Positions 17,136 to 25,134 of a stretch of DNA of 64,000 bases are shown here, in pieces. Source of the DNA: CATQHL01 sp965204655 (GTDB lineage: Bacteria > Actinomycetota > Acidimicrobiia > Acidimicrobiales > CATQHL01); assembly GCA_965204655.1 (NCBI GenBank), contig OZ241998.1:1860001-1924000 (forward strand), written 5' to 3'. Numbering within the stretch: position 1 is the stretch's first letter; every line of letters begins with the position of its first letter. Both the position numbers and the translations under genes were made by a program. The notes beneath the pieces were generated by a model. It saw only the letters and a program-made list of their open reading frames with translations, did no database searches and was not told the DNA's origin.

Positions 17136-17776
17136 ACCCCGAGACATCCGTAGCGCCCTCCGCCCCCTCCGCTCCCTCCGCCCTTATGGAGAACGTTCCG
17201 ATATCGGTAGCGCCTAGGCGACGCACCCTGCAAGTGGGCACGGGTTTCGCCGCCGCCGGCGTGCTTATGTATTTCGGCGCGTTGATTGGCATTTATCTTT
17301 CGGAAAGAAGCGACTTCCGTGCCGCCAATCCCGGGGAATCCTGGATACCAGCCGGGGCGGACATGCAGCTGACCTCTCCAACAGTCATCGCCTGGACGCT
17401 GCTTCTGAGTGTCGTGACCATGCAGTGGGCCGTGCGCTCGGTTGCCGTGGGCGACCGCCGGCACGCCTTGATCGCATTGCTGATCACCAGCCTCTTCGGT
17501 GCGGCGGTGATCAACGGGATGGTTTTTTACTACAGGCAGATGGGGCTAGAAATAGACGGCGGCTCGACCGCAGCGCCGCTCGTCTACGTCGTCGGGGGCA
17601 GCCACTTGTTTTTCCTCGTCGTCGCGCTCGTCTTCCTATTCATCATGGCTGTGCGTGTTTTGGCCAGCCCTCAGCCCAGCGTCCACGTCGACGGAATGGC
17701 GGCTGCTGCTCTTTTCTGGCACGTGCTGGTCTTCGTGTTCTGGGTCATCTGGCTTGCTGTCTACGTGACGAAGTGA
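17132..17776 (+). CDS. Cytochrome c oxidase subunit III-like protein
   Basis: A 214-residue membrane protein with five likely helices after an Ala/Pro/Ser-rich N-terminal tail of about 35 residues. It matches heme-copper oxidase subunit III: LMYFGALIGIYLSERSDF corresponds to the CtaE segment with ISTYMFAKSRL, and the C-terminus FWHVLVFVFWVIWLAVYV corresponds to YWHFVDIVWILIFTIIYL. Its ATG overlaps the TGA of the ligand-free subunit I paralogue, so the two are made together and probably bind each other. The authentic ctaE lies 4.4 kb downstream. Confidence 0.85.
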   Translation: MNPETSVAPSAPSAPSALMENVPISVAPRRRTLQVGTGFAAAGVLMYFGALIGIYLSERSDFRAANPGESWIPAGADMQLTSPTVIAWTLLLSVVTMQWAVRSVAVGDRRHALIALLITSLFGAAVINGMVFYYRQMGLEIDGGSTAAPLVYVVGGSHLFFLVVALVFLFIMAVRVLASPQPSVHVDGMAAAALFWHVLVFVFWVIWLAVYVTK

Positions 17777-17821
17777 AGACGAAATGAAGACGTCGAATCC
17801 ACCCCTTCCCGGAGCGGAAAG

Positions 17822-18676
17822 ATGCTGACTCCCGGCTTCAAGCTCTTCTTCGGTCTAGCCGTCCTGGCGGTGACGGGTGCCATCGTCTACGGCGTTGCGA
17901 CCGGAGATCCATCGGCTCCCGATTATCTGGGAATAATTGACCGTTCGTCCTGGAAAGGAGTGTTCAGCCTGGGCTGGCAGGGGGGCGTGGGAGAGCACAC
18001 GGGGTACGTGATCCTGGTGTTCACGGCCATCACCGCCGGGGGGCTGGCTTGTCTGTTGGTGGCGTTCAGGGACGCCGACGCTTCTTCGGTGGGCGAACTT
18101 GCTGCGGATGGCAAGATTCCTCCAACGCAGGCGCCGCCCCAGCACAGCTACTGGCCAGTAGTCGGAGCGTTCGCTGTTGCTGTGACGGTGATCGGGCTAG
18201 TCACCCACTCTGCGCTCTTCGTGGTCGGCTTGATACTGCTGGGGGCTGCGATTTTTGAGTGGATGATCTCCGCTTGGTCAGACAGAGCCACATCTGACGC
18301 GGCGGCAAACCGCGAGCTGAGGAATCGGATCATGCAGCCGATCGAGATTCCCGTGCTCGGAGCGTCGGGCATTGCGGTGCTGGTTTTGGGAGGTTCTCGC
18401 GTGCTGTTGGCTGTGAGCGAGTTCAGCGCCGTTTGGATTGCGGCGGGCGTCTCAGCGGTGATTTTGGCTTTCGCTGTTCTGTTTGCCGCCCGCCCGAAGA
18501 TCGGCAAGTCGGCCATAGCAGGAGTTCTGGCGCTGGGGGCAGCCGCCGTGGTGGCTGCCGGAATAGTCGCCGCCGCAATCGGCCCTGCCGAACACGGCGG
18601 GCATGAGGGCGAAGACGATCACGCCACTGAACAAGTTGAGGAATCGGCGGAGGCCGTGGAAACTTCTGGGACGTAG
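17822..18676 (+). CDS. CtaF-like (actinobacterial oxidase subunit IV) membrane protein with extension
   Basis: A 284-residue polytopic protein. The first 150 residues have the layout of the actinobacterial cytochrome c oxidase subunit IV (CtaF): an initial helix with KLFFGLAVLAVTGAIVYG, a second helix near residue 65, then HSYWPVVGAFAVAV and a further helix. The SYWP segment matches SYWPIVLALGLPL in the C-terminal extension of the normal CtaD. Residues 170-255 add three more hydrophobic segments, and the tail is His/acid-rich (HGGHEGEDDH). It follows the subunit III-like gene by 45 bases. I infer that it is the third member of the unusual oxidase-paralogue set. Confidence 0.7.
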   Translation: MLTPGFKLFFGLAVLAVTGAIVYGVATGDPSAPDYLGIIDRSSWKGVFSLGWQGGVGEHTGYVILVFTAITAGGLACLLVAFRDADASSVGELAADGKIPPTQAPPQHSYWPVVGAFAVAVTVIGLVTHSALFVVGLILLGAAIFEWMISAWSDRATSDAAANRELRNRIMQPIEIPVLGASGIAVLVLGGSRVLLAVSEFSAVWIAAGVSAVILAFAVLFAARPKIGKSAIAGVLALGAAAVVAAGIVAAAIGPAEHGGHEGEDDHATEQVEESAEAVETSGT

Positions 18677-18701
18677 GATCATTCCGAGTGATGGTGAGCG
18701 C

Positions 18702-20033
18702 TTGAACCGACTAGGTCACCACAGCACCCCCTCCCCGCTGTGCTATCCCTGCCCGTCGGCGGACTCCAACGACGGCGCTTCCCGCCGCCGTTTCTTCCGC
18801 CGCGTGAGCATCTCGGCTTTGGTGGTTGCGCTCTCGCTGACGGCGGCTTCTTGCGCCCGCGAGCATCCGCTGGACACGCTCGCCGCCGCCGGGCCGGATG
18901 CAGCGGAGATCAACAGCCTTTTCTTCCCCGTTCTGGGCGTGGCAATTGCGGTCTTCTTCTTGGTTCAAGGGGCGCTCATCTACTTGGTCGTCCGCTATCG
19001 GGTGCGCCGCCGCTCTGCTGCCGCCAACCCCGAAGAGCATGTTTCAGAGGGGGCTGAGGAGGAGACCGCTGAGGAGGAGGCTGAGGAGGAGTACCCCAAG
19101 CAGGTTCACGGAAACCTCCGCCTGGAGCTGGCCTGGACCATCATTCCAACGATCATCCTGGCGATCATCTCCGTTTTTACTCTGACCACGCTCTTTAAGC
19201 TGGAAGAAGTGTCCGCCGCCCCCGACGACATGCGCGTGACCGTCGTCGGTCAGCAGTGGTGGTGGGAGTTTCAGTACCACCTCGACGGCAACACTTCCAC
19301 TCCGCCCGACATCGTCACTGCCAACGAGTTGGTCATCCCCCTCGGTCAGCAAGTCCCTCTTGAGATCACATCTCGCGACGTGATCCACTCTTTCTGGATC
19401 CCGCGCCTCAATGGGAAACGCGACGCCGTGCCTGATGCGCTGCACCCGTGGGTGCTGGAAGCCGATCAACTTGGCCGTTACGCAGGTCAGTGCACTGAGT
19501 TCTGCGGTCTTTCGCATGCTTATATGCGGATGTACACCATTGTCTTGACTCCCGAGGAGTGGGAGGTTTGGCGAGAGGCGCAGATGCGTCCTGCTCCACT
19601 GCTCGCCCCGGATGAGGAGGGATATGAAGGACAGCAGCTTTTTCTGGCCAACTGCGCCAACTGCCACGTGGTCAACGGGGTGAGCGACACCAACCTAGAC
19701 GGCTTGCCCGATGACCCCGCCATCTACGCGGCTAGCAACCAAATCACCAGTTCACTGGTGTCGGGCGCCGCTCCGAACATGACTCACTTCGCAAGCCGGG
19801 CTTCGTTTGCGGGTTCCATATTTGACCTCTATGAGGATCGCGGGAAGTACGTACCGTACACACAGATATCCGAAGCGGCGAAGCTCAACCGCGGAGACTT
19901 GAATGCCTGGATTCGCAACGCCGGAGATCGCAAGGCCAACAAATCCGACGGCGGACTGGGCATGCCCGCTTTCCCCGGCCTCAGTGACGCAGAGGTCGAG
20001 GATTTGGTCGATTACTTGGCAACCTTGAAGTAG
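18702..20033 (+). CDS. ctaC: Cytochrome c oxidase subunit II fused to cytochrome c
   Basis: Subunit II of a caa3-type oxidase, about 443 residues from the TTG at 18702; a GTG at 18804 is the alternative, and an ATG at 18603 would overlap the previous gene. An RR-containing basic stretch and lipobox LTAASC (Cys51) suggest a lipoprotein. Two membrane helices follow. The CuA site is intact: IHSFW supplies one histidine and CTEFCGLSHAYM the cysteines, histidine and methionine. A C-terminal cytochrome c domain has CANCH and a distal methionine in LGMPAFPG. It accepts electrons from cytochrome c or a bc complex and feeds subunit I. Confidence 0.92.
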   Translation: MNRLGHHSTPSPLCYPCPSADSNDGASRRRFFRRVSISALVVALSLTAASCAREHPLDTLAAAGPDAAEINSLFFPVLGVAIAVFFLVQGALIYLVVRYRVRRRSAAANPEEHVSEGAEEETAEEEAEEEYPKQVHGNLRLELAWTIIPTIILAIISVFTLTTLFKLEEVSAAPDDMRVTVVGQQWWWEFQYHLDGNTSTPPDIVTANELVIPLGQQVPLEITSRDVIHSFWIPRLNGKRDAVPDALHPWVLEADQLGRYAGQCTEFCGLSHAYMRMYTIVLTPEEWEVWREAQMRPAPLLAPDEEGYEGQQLFLANCANCHVVNGVSDTNLDGLPDDPAIYAASNQITSSLVSGAAPNMTHFASRASFAGSIFDLYEDRGKYVPYTQISEAAKLNRGDLNAWIRNAGDRKANKSDGGLGMPAFPGLSDAEVEDLVDYLATLK

Positions 20034-20103
20034 TTGCGATTCATATGAAGAAAATACGAATGAGAAAGCAGTCACTCAGAGGAAGATCGGAGTTTCCGGA
20101 GCA

Positions 20104-22164
20104 ATGACTACTACCTCCGAGCCTCAACTTCAACTCACGGCGGGCGAGCAGACGATTCGTCCCTCCTCCAGTCTGGGTTTGCTCGCCCGTCCCAAGGGTG
20201 ACACCGGCTGGAAGAGTTGGTTGTTCACTGTTGACCACAAGCGCATCGGCATTCTCTACGGCGCCTCGGCGCTGTTTTTCCTGCTATTAGGCGGTATTGA
20301 AGCCCTTCTCATCCGCTTGCAGCTCGCCGCTCCGGCTGGGAGCGTGCTGAGCGAGGACGCTTACAACCAAGTCTTCACGATGCACGGCGTGACCATGGTT
20401 TTCCTCGTGATCATGCCCCTCGCAGCTGCCTTCGCCAATTATCTGCTTCCCCTGCAGATAGGCGCCCGCGACGTTGCCTTTCCACGTCTCAACGCCTTCA
20501 GTTTCTGGTGCTTCCTCTTCGGAGGCATCTTCTTGAACACCTCCTGGCTGCTCGGCGGAGCTCCCGACGGGGGTTGGTTCGGCTACGCCCCAAACAGCGG
20601 GTTGGTCTTCTCACCTAGCCACGGGATGGACTTTTACGCCCTTGGGCTGCAGATAACCGGTATCGCCTCCCTGGTGAGTGCCATCAACCTGATAGTGACG
20701 GTGCTCAACATGCGCACACCGGGCATGTCGCTCTGGCGAATGCCGGTGTTTTCTTGGATGCTGCTGATCGTGCAGTTCCTGCTGCTCTTCGCCATTCCGG
20801 TGATCACAGTGGCGCTGTTCTTGCTGATGTTCGACCGCCTCTTCGGCGCCAACTTCTTCAACGTGGCCGCCGGGGCAGATCCGCTTCTCTGGCAGCACCT
20901 TTTCTGGATTTTCGGCCACCCCGAGGTGTACATACTCATCCTTCCCGCTTTCGGGATCATGTCAGAGGTAATTCCGACGTTCAGCCGCAAGCCTCTCTTC
21001 GGCTATCCGTTCATGGTCTTTTCAGGCATCGCCATCGGCTTCATGGGCTGGGGTGTCTGGGCGCACCACATGTTTACCTCCGGCATGGGGCCGATTTCCG
21101 TTGCGGCCTTTTCGCTCTCCACGATGTTCATAGCCGTGCCGACAGGAGTGAAAATACTCAACTGGATGGCGACGATGTGGGGTGGAAAAATCCAGTTCAC
21201 AACTGCCATGCTCTTTTCGATCGGCGCAGTGTCCATGTTCACCATCGGAGGACTCTCTGGTGTCACTCACGCCGTCTCCCCCGCCGATACTCAGCAGACC
21301 GACACCTTCTACATAGTCGCTCACTTTCATTATGTGATTTTTGGCGGATCGCTTCTCGGCATGCTGTCGGGGTTCTACTTCTGGTGGCCCAAGGTCTTTG
21401 GTTACAAGCTCAATGAGCGGTGGGGCAAGGCCAGTTTCTGGGTGTTGTTGGCCGGCTTCAATCTCACTTTCGGCCCCATGCACATTCTGGGTCTTCAAGG
21501 CATGTCGCGACGCATTCACAGCTATTCAGGGGAAGCCGGTTTTTCTCTCTGGAACGCAGTGGCCACTGCTGGAGCATTTCTGACCGCAGTCGGTTTTCTG
21601 CTCTTCGCCATCAACATCTACATCAGCCGACGGGGCTACCGCGCCGGGACGAACCTTCCGGTTGGCCCCGACCCCTGGGACGCTCGCAGCCTGGAGTGGA
21701 TGACTGCTTCGCCAGTGCCCACCCACAACTTTGACAGTGAGATCCAAGTCAGCCGTCAAGATGAGTTCTGGCACCGCAAGTGGGAGATCACCTCCAGCGG
21801 AGCGGTGGTCCGCCGTGCAAAACCCGAAGACGTTGCCCACGACGGCAGCGCTACGGGAGTACACCTGCCTTCTCCGTCCTACTGGCCTATCGTGTTGGCG
21901 CTCGGTCTGCCTTTGGTGGCTTACGGCCTGATCTTCAACTTGTGGATCACTGCCGTGGGGGCGCTTGTAGTAATAGGGGCCTTCTATGGCTGGGTGTTGG
22001 AGTCTCCTGACGATCCTGAGGCTCACACCGATGGCCATGAACTTCAGGTTTCCGGCAACGGCAGCGAGGTGTCCATTTCAGGAAACGGCAGCGGTCAGGA
22101 GACGGAATCCGCTCTAGCCGCCTCTGAGGTCAGCGAAGAAATTGCGGGGAAGTCCAATGACTGA
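20104..22164 (+). CDS. ctaD: Cytochrome c oxidase subunit I with C-terminal CtaF-like extension
   Basis: The catalytic subunit, 686 residues, longer than the usual 530-580. All ligands are present: His94 (HGVTM), the CuB site His272 with Tyr276 (GHPEVY), His321-His322 (AHHMF) and His407/His409 (HFHYV). The glutamate in HPEVY and the lysine in VPTGVKILNW mark the D and K proton channels, so it is an A1-type enzyme. From about residue 590 an extra module with two helices (SYWPIVLALGLPL) resembles the separate CtaF-like protein at 17822-18676, followed by a polar tail. The 3' end overlaps ctaE by eight bases. Confidence 0.95.
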   Translation: MTTTSEPQLQLTAGEQTIRPSSSLGLLARPKGDTGWKSWLFTVDHKRIGILYGASALFFLLLGGIEALLIRLQLAAPAGSVLSEDAYNQVFTMHGVTMVFLVIMPLAAAFANYLLPLQIGARDVAFPRLNAFSFWCFLFGGIFLNTSWLLGGAPDGGWFGYAPNSGLVFSPSHGMDFYALGLQITGIASLVSAINLIVTVLNMRTPGMSLWRMPVFSWMLLIVQFLLLFAIPVITVALFLLMFDRLFGANFFNVAAGADPLLWQHLFWIFGHPEVYILILPAFGIMSEVIPTFSRKPLFGYPFMVFSGIAIGFMGWGVWAHHMFTSGMGPISVAAFSLSTMFIAVPTGVKILNWMATMWGGKIQFTTAMLFSIGAVSMFTIGGLSGVTHAVSPADTQQTDTFYIVAHFHYVIFGGSLLGMLSGFYFWWPKVFGYKLNERWGKASFWVLLAGFNLTFGPMHILGLQGMSRRIHSYSGEAGFSLWNAVATAGAFLTAVGFLLFAINIYISRRGYRAGTNLPVGPDPWDARSLEWMTASPVPTHNFDSEIQVSRQDEFWHRKWEITSSGAVVRRAKPEDVAHDGSATGVHLPSPSYWPIVLALGLPLVAYGLIFNLWITAVGALVVIGAFYGWVLESPDDPEAHTDGHELQVSGNGSEVSISGNGSGQETESALAASEVSEEIAGKSND

Positions 22165-22822
22165 ACCATCAACGGTCACCGCGCCGGCTCCTGCGCCGGT
22201 CGAAGAACTCTCCGAAACCTCTTCTCCTTCCGCGAGCGAGGGGGGCCACCACCCGCCGACAACCACGGGGCTCTCCCACAACAAGCTCATGATGTGGTTG
22301 TTCCTAGGCTCGGAGTGCCTGCTGTTCGGCGCCCTTATCTCCACTTACATGTTCGCCAAGTCCAGGCTTCCGGATGGAGAGATCGGGCCCCTAGACGTCT
22401 TCGACATCCCCTTCACGTCCGTCAGTTCGTTCGTGCTGCTGATGAGTTCGTTGACCATGGTCTTGGCCCTGTCCGCCATGAAGCGCGGAAATGAGCGGGG
22501 CTTCAGAACTTGGATCACCGCAACCGCCTTGCTAGGGGGCACCTTCGTGGCAGGTCAGGTGTACGAGTTCACTGTCTTCTACAGCAGCGGGCTGGGGTAC
22601 ACCACCAACATTTTCGGCTCGGCCTTCTATACCCTGACCGGCTTTCACGGCGCTCACGTGAGCATCGGCATCATCATGCTGATGTCGTTGCTGGTGATGA
22701 ACCTGCGCGGGCGCCTCGGCCCCGACCGCTCGGAGTCGGTTGAACTAATCGGCCTTTACTGGCACTTCGTCGACATCGTGTGGATTCTCATCTTTACGAT
22801 CATCTACCTGTTTCCGCAGTAA
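22157..22822 (+). CDS. ctaE: Cytochrome c oxidase subunit III
   Basis: A 221-residue subunit III with five membrane helices after a polar tail of about 40 residues. Family landmarks are HNKLMMWLFLGSECLLFG, GFHGAHVSIG and the terminal YWHFVDIVWI. The ATG at 22157 is preceded by GGGGAAG at good spacing; an in-frame TTG at 22142 is less likely. The start lies inside the last codons of ctaD, so translation is coupled. Subunit III stabilises the binuclear centre of subunit I. Confidence 0.93.
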   Translation: MTEPSTVTAPAPAPVEELSETSSPSASEGGHHPPTTTGLSHNKLMMWLFLGSECLLFGALISTYMFAKSRLPDGEIGPLDVFDIPFTSVSSFVLLMSSLTMVLALSAMKRGNERGFRTWITATALLGGTFVAGQVYEFTVFYSSGLGYTTNIFGSAFYTLTGFHGAHVSIGIIMLMSLLVMNLRGRLGPDRSESVELIGLYWHFVDIVWILIFTIIYLFPQ

Positions 22823-22837
22823 GGGGGTTGGCAGATC

Positions 22838-23266
22838 GTGAGCAGCACTTCGACAACCCTCAGGTCGGAAGAAGAGATCCTCTCTGACGAGACGATGGGG
22901 GACTCGTCTGTGGAAGCTGACGCCAGCGCTTCTCAAGGCGCCCCCGCCGACCCCCCTGAGGCCGCAGCAGAGCACACCGAACACGAGCATCCCTCCGACT
23001 GGCAGTACGTCAAGATTGCCCTAATCTTGGCCGTTCTCACCGCCATTGAGGTCTTTACTTACTTCCAGTCGGTGCACCGCATGGGCGATGCTGCGCTCTA
23101 TGTTCTCTTGACCGTTCTGATGGTCTTGAAATTCGTGTACGTGGTGGCGTGGTTCATGCACCTCAAATTCGATTCCGTGCTCTTTAAGCACATTTTCGTC
23201 ACCGGGATCTCTCTGGCGCTCGGGGTGTATCTCATCATGCTCACTGCGTTTCGCATCTGGACATAA
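22838..23266 (+). CDS. Cytochrome c oxidase subunit IV, prokaryotic CyoD-like type
   Basis: A 142-residue protein starting at GTG with a 55-residue acidic N-terminal tail and three membrane helices (YVKIALILAVLTAIEVF, LTVLMVLKFVYVVAWFMH, and a final helix). The pattern KFVYVVAWFMHLKFD is typical of the prokaryotic COX4 (caa3/CyoD) family, a small non-catalytic subunit. It follows ctaE by 15 bases and precedes ctaG, completing the oxidase operon. Confidence 0.85.
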   Translation: MSSTSTTLRSEEEILSDETMGDSSVEADASASQGAPADPPEAAAEHTEHEHPSDWQYVKIALILAVLTAIEVFTYFQSVHRMGDAALYVLLTVLMVLKFVYVVAWFMHLKFDSVLFKHIFVTGISLALGVYLIMLTAFRIWT

Positions 23267-23280
23267 CGGCGCTTGCCGCC

Positions 23281-24231
23281 GTGTTTATTGGGGCAGCCGA
23301 TTACGAGCTCTGGGCATGGCGCCCTCATCTGGAAGTCTGGGTGTTGGTGCTGGCTGCTCTGGGGGTGGGGTACTACGTCAAGCGGGTATTGGCGCCCGCA
23401 GTTCCCGGCGGCGCAGGGGCGATTACCCGCGGGCAGAAGATCTGCTACTTCCTGGCCATAGGTTTCTTATGGCTCGCCAGCGATTGGCCGGTTCACGACA
23501 TTTCTGAGGAGTATCTCTACTCCGTGCACATGATCCAGCATCTACTCATCACGATGGTGGTGCCTCCGCTCCTATTGCTGGCCGTTCCCGAATGGTTGGC
23601 AGAGAGGATTGTGGACGTCCGCCGTCCCTGGGCGAAGCGTTTGTTTCATCCAGTCGTGGTCGGAGTGGTTTTCAACGTCTGCCTTGCCGTCACTCATCTG
23701 CCCCTGGTAGTCAACTTGAGCGCCACCAACGGGCCTGTTCACTACACGGTTCATCTCGTGCTGTTCGTCACCGCGCTTGGGATGTGGATGCCGGTCTGCG
23801 GGCCGCTGCCGTCGTTCCGGCTGCGTCCGTTCGGCAAGATGTTCCACCTCTTTGCCATGTCCGTGCTCCCGACCGTGCCGGCAGGTTTCCTGACCTTCGC
23901 CGGGAGAACCTTGTACGAGGCCTATGACAAGGAAGTGAGGCTCTGGGGCATAGCCGTGACCGTGGATCAACAGGCGGCCGGTCTGATCATGAAGATCGCC
24001 GGAGGGGCGTATCTCTGGATGATCATCGCCTTCATATTCTTCCGTTGGTCGCGGCAGCAGCAGCGCCGGGATTCTGTGCTTAGCCGGGCGGTTGCGCCCG
24101 CCGACGCCGCCGAGAGGGCTGCTGTGCCAGCCGCCGATACGCTCGCTTCTGATTCGGAAGTTCTCACTTACTCTCAGGTAGCAGAGGCATTTGAAGCTTC
24201 TTCCCCGCCCCTAGAGGAGCCGACGAATTAG
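23281..24231 (+). CDS. ctaG: caa3-type oxidase assembly protein, CtaG family
   Basis: A 316-residue protein with about seven membrane helices, of the Bacillus-type Caa3_CtaG family, needed for assembly of CuA/CuB centres. The conserved histidine pattern SVHMIQHLLITMVVPPLLL and PLWG-like later segments are present, with further histidines in TVHLVLF. The start is GTG, 14 bases after the subunit IV stop. The last 60 residues are a soluble Ala-rich tail. Unlike the COX11-type CtaG, it has no single N-terminal anchor, so the names should not be confused. Confidence 0.85.
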   Translation: MFIGAADYELWAWRPHLEVWVLVLAALGVGYYVKRVLAPAVPGGAGAITRGQKICYFLAIGFLWLASDWPVHDISEEYLYSVHMIQHLLITMVVPPLLLLAVPEWLAERIVDVRRPWAKRLFHPVVVGVVFNVCLAVTHLPLVVNLSATNGPVHYTVHLVLFVTALGMWMPVCGPLPSFRLRPFGKMFHLFAMSVLPTVPAGFLTFAGRTLYEAYDKEVRLWGIAVTVDQQAAGLIMKIAGGAYLWMIIAFIFFRWSRQQQRRDSVLSRAVAPADAAERAAVPAADTLASDSEVLTYSQVAEAFEASSPPLEEPTN

Positions 24232-24310
24232 CTGCTGCCGTCTTAAGCGCCGCCTTGCGGCTACCCGAACAGCACTTCTATAAAACAACCGACATATTGG
24301 AGGAACTCAA

Positions 24311-25063
24311 ATGAGACTCTTGGAGAAAACTTGCGTAGTAACCGGCGGAGCCAGCGGAATAGGGGAAGCCATCGTCCGCAGATTCGCAGCCGAAGGCGCT
24401 TCAGTGCTGATCGCCGACCTGAACTTAGACGCGGCGTCGGCGTTGGCGGACGAAATCGGGGCTTCGGCTGTTCCGATGCGCTGCGATGTCCGTTCCGAGG
24501 ACGACGCCGCTGCCGCCGCTGCCGCCGCTCTCGGTGCTTGGGGCCGCGTTGATGTGCTTATTAACAACGCCGGTGCGGAACTCAGCCGCACCTACGACGA
24601 GATGAGCGTTGCGGAGTGGGACAACATCCTTGACACCGATCTAAAGGGGCCTTGGCTCATGTGTAAGCACATCGTTCCCCACATGGTTGAGCGCGGCTCC
24701 GGAAGCGTGGTCAACATAGCGTCTTTGAACGGCTTGGTGGGGTTTCCGCTTTCTACCGCCTACGGCAGCGCCAAGGGTGGTCTGGTGGTGTTCACGAAAG
24801 ACATGGCTATTGAGTTGGCGTCTTCCGGCGTGCGGTTCAACTGCATCTGTCCAGGCGTGATCGAGACGCCCATGATGGAACGCTGGACAAATCTGCAACC
24901 CGACAAAAAAGCCGCCAAGCAGTTGCTGATAGGGGCCATGCCGATTGGACGCTTGGGTCGACCTGAGGAGGTGGCCGCAGCGGCGCTGTTCTTTGCCTCT
25001 GAGGATTCCACTCTCTGCCAAGGGTCGGTGCTTTCGGTCGATGGCGGTTTCGTTGCTCAGTAG
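24311..25063 (+). CDS. SDR-family oxidoreductase
   Basis: A 250-residue classical SDR. TGGASGIGEAIV is the dinucleotide motif, LINNAGAE the NNAG strand, and YGSAKGG the catalytic YxxxK. An aspartate at the end of strand 2 (IADLNLD) predicts NAD(H). A strong Shine-Dalgarno GGAGGA precedes the ATG. It stands alone between ctaG and dnaX, so neighbours give no clue to the substrate. Glucose/gluconate-type or 3-oxoacyl-ACP reductase activity is equally possible. Confidence 0.87.
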   Translation: MRLLEKTCVVTGGASGIGEAIVRRFAAEGASVLIADLNLDAASALADEIGASAVPMRCDVRSEDDAAAAAAAALGAWGRVDVLINNAGAELSRTYDEMSVAEWDNILDTDLKGPWLMCKHIVPHMVERGSGSVVNIASLNGLVGFPLSTAYGSAKGGLVVFTKDMAIELASSGVRFNCICPGVIETPMMERWTNLQPDKKAAKQLLIGAMPIGRLGRPEEVAAAALFFASEDSTLCQGSVLSVDGGFVAQ

Positions 25064-25134
25064 GGTGGAGAACGGCCAGGGTAAGCAGGAGTTTCGGAGA
25101 AATTCGTCATAGGGTTTAACTAGGCTCGTTTCTG

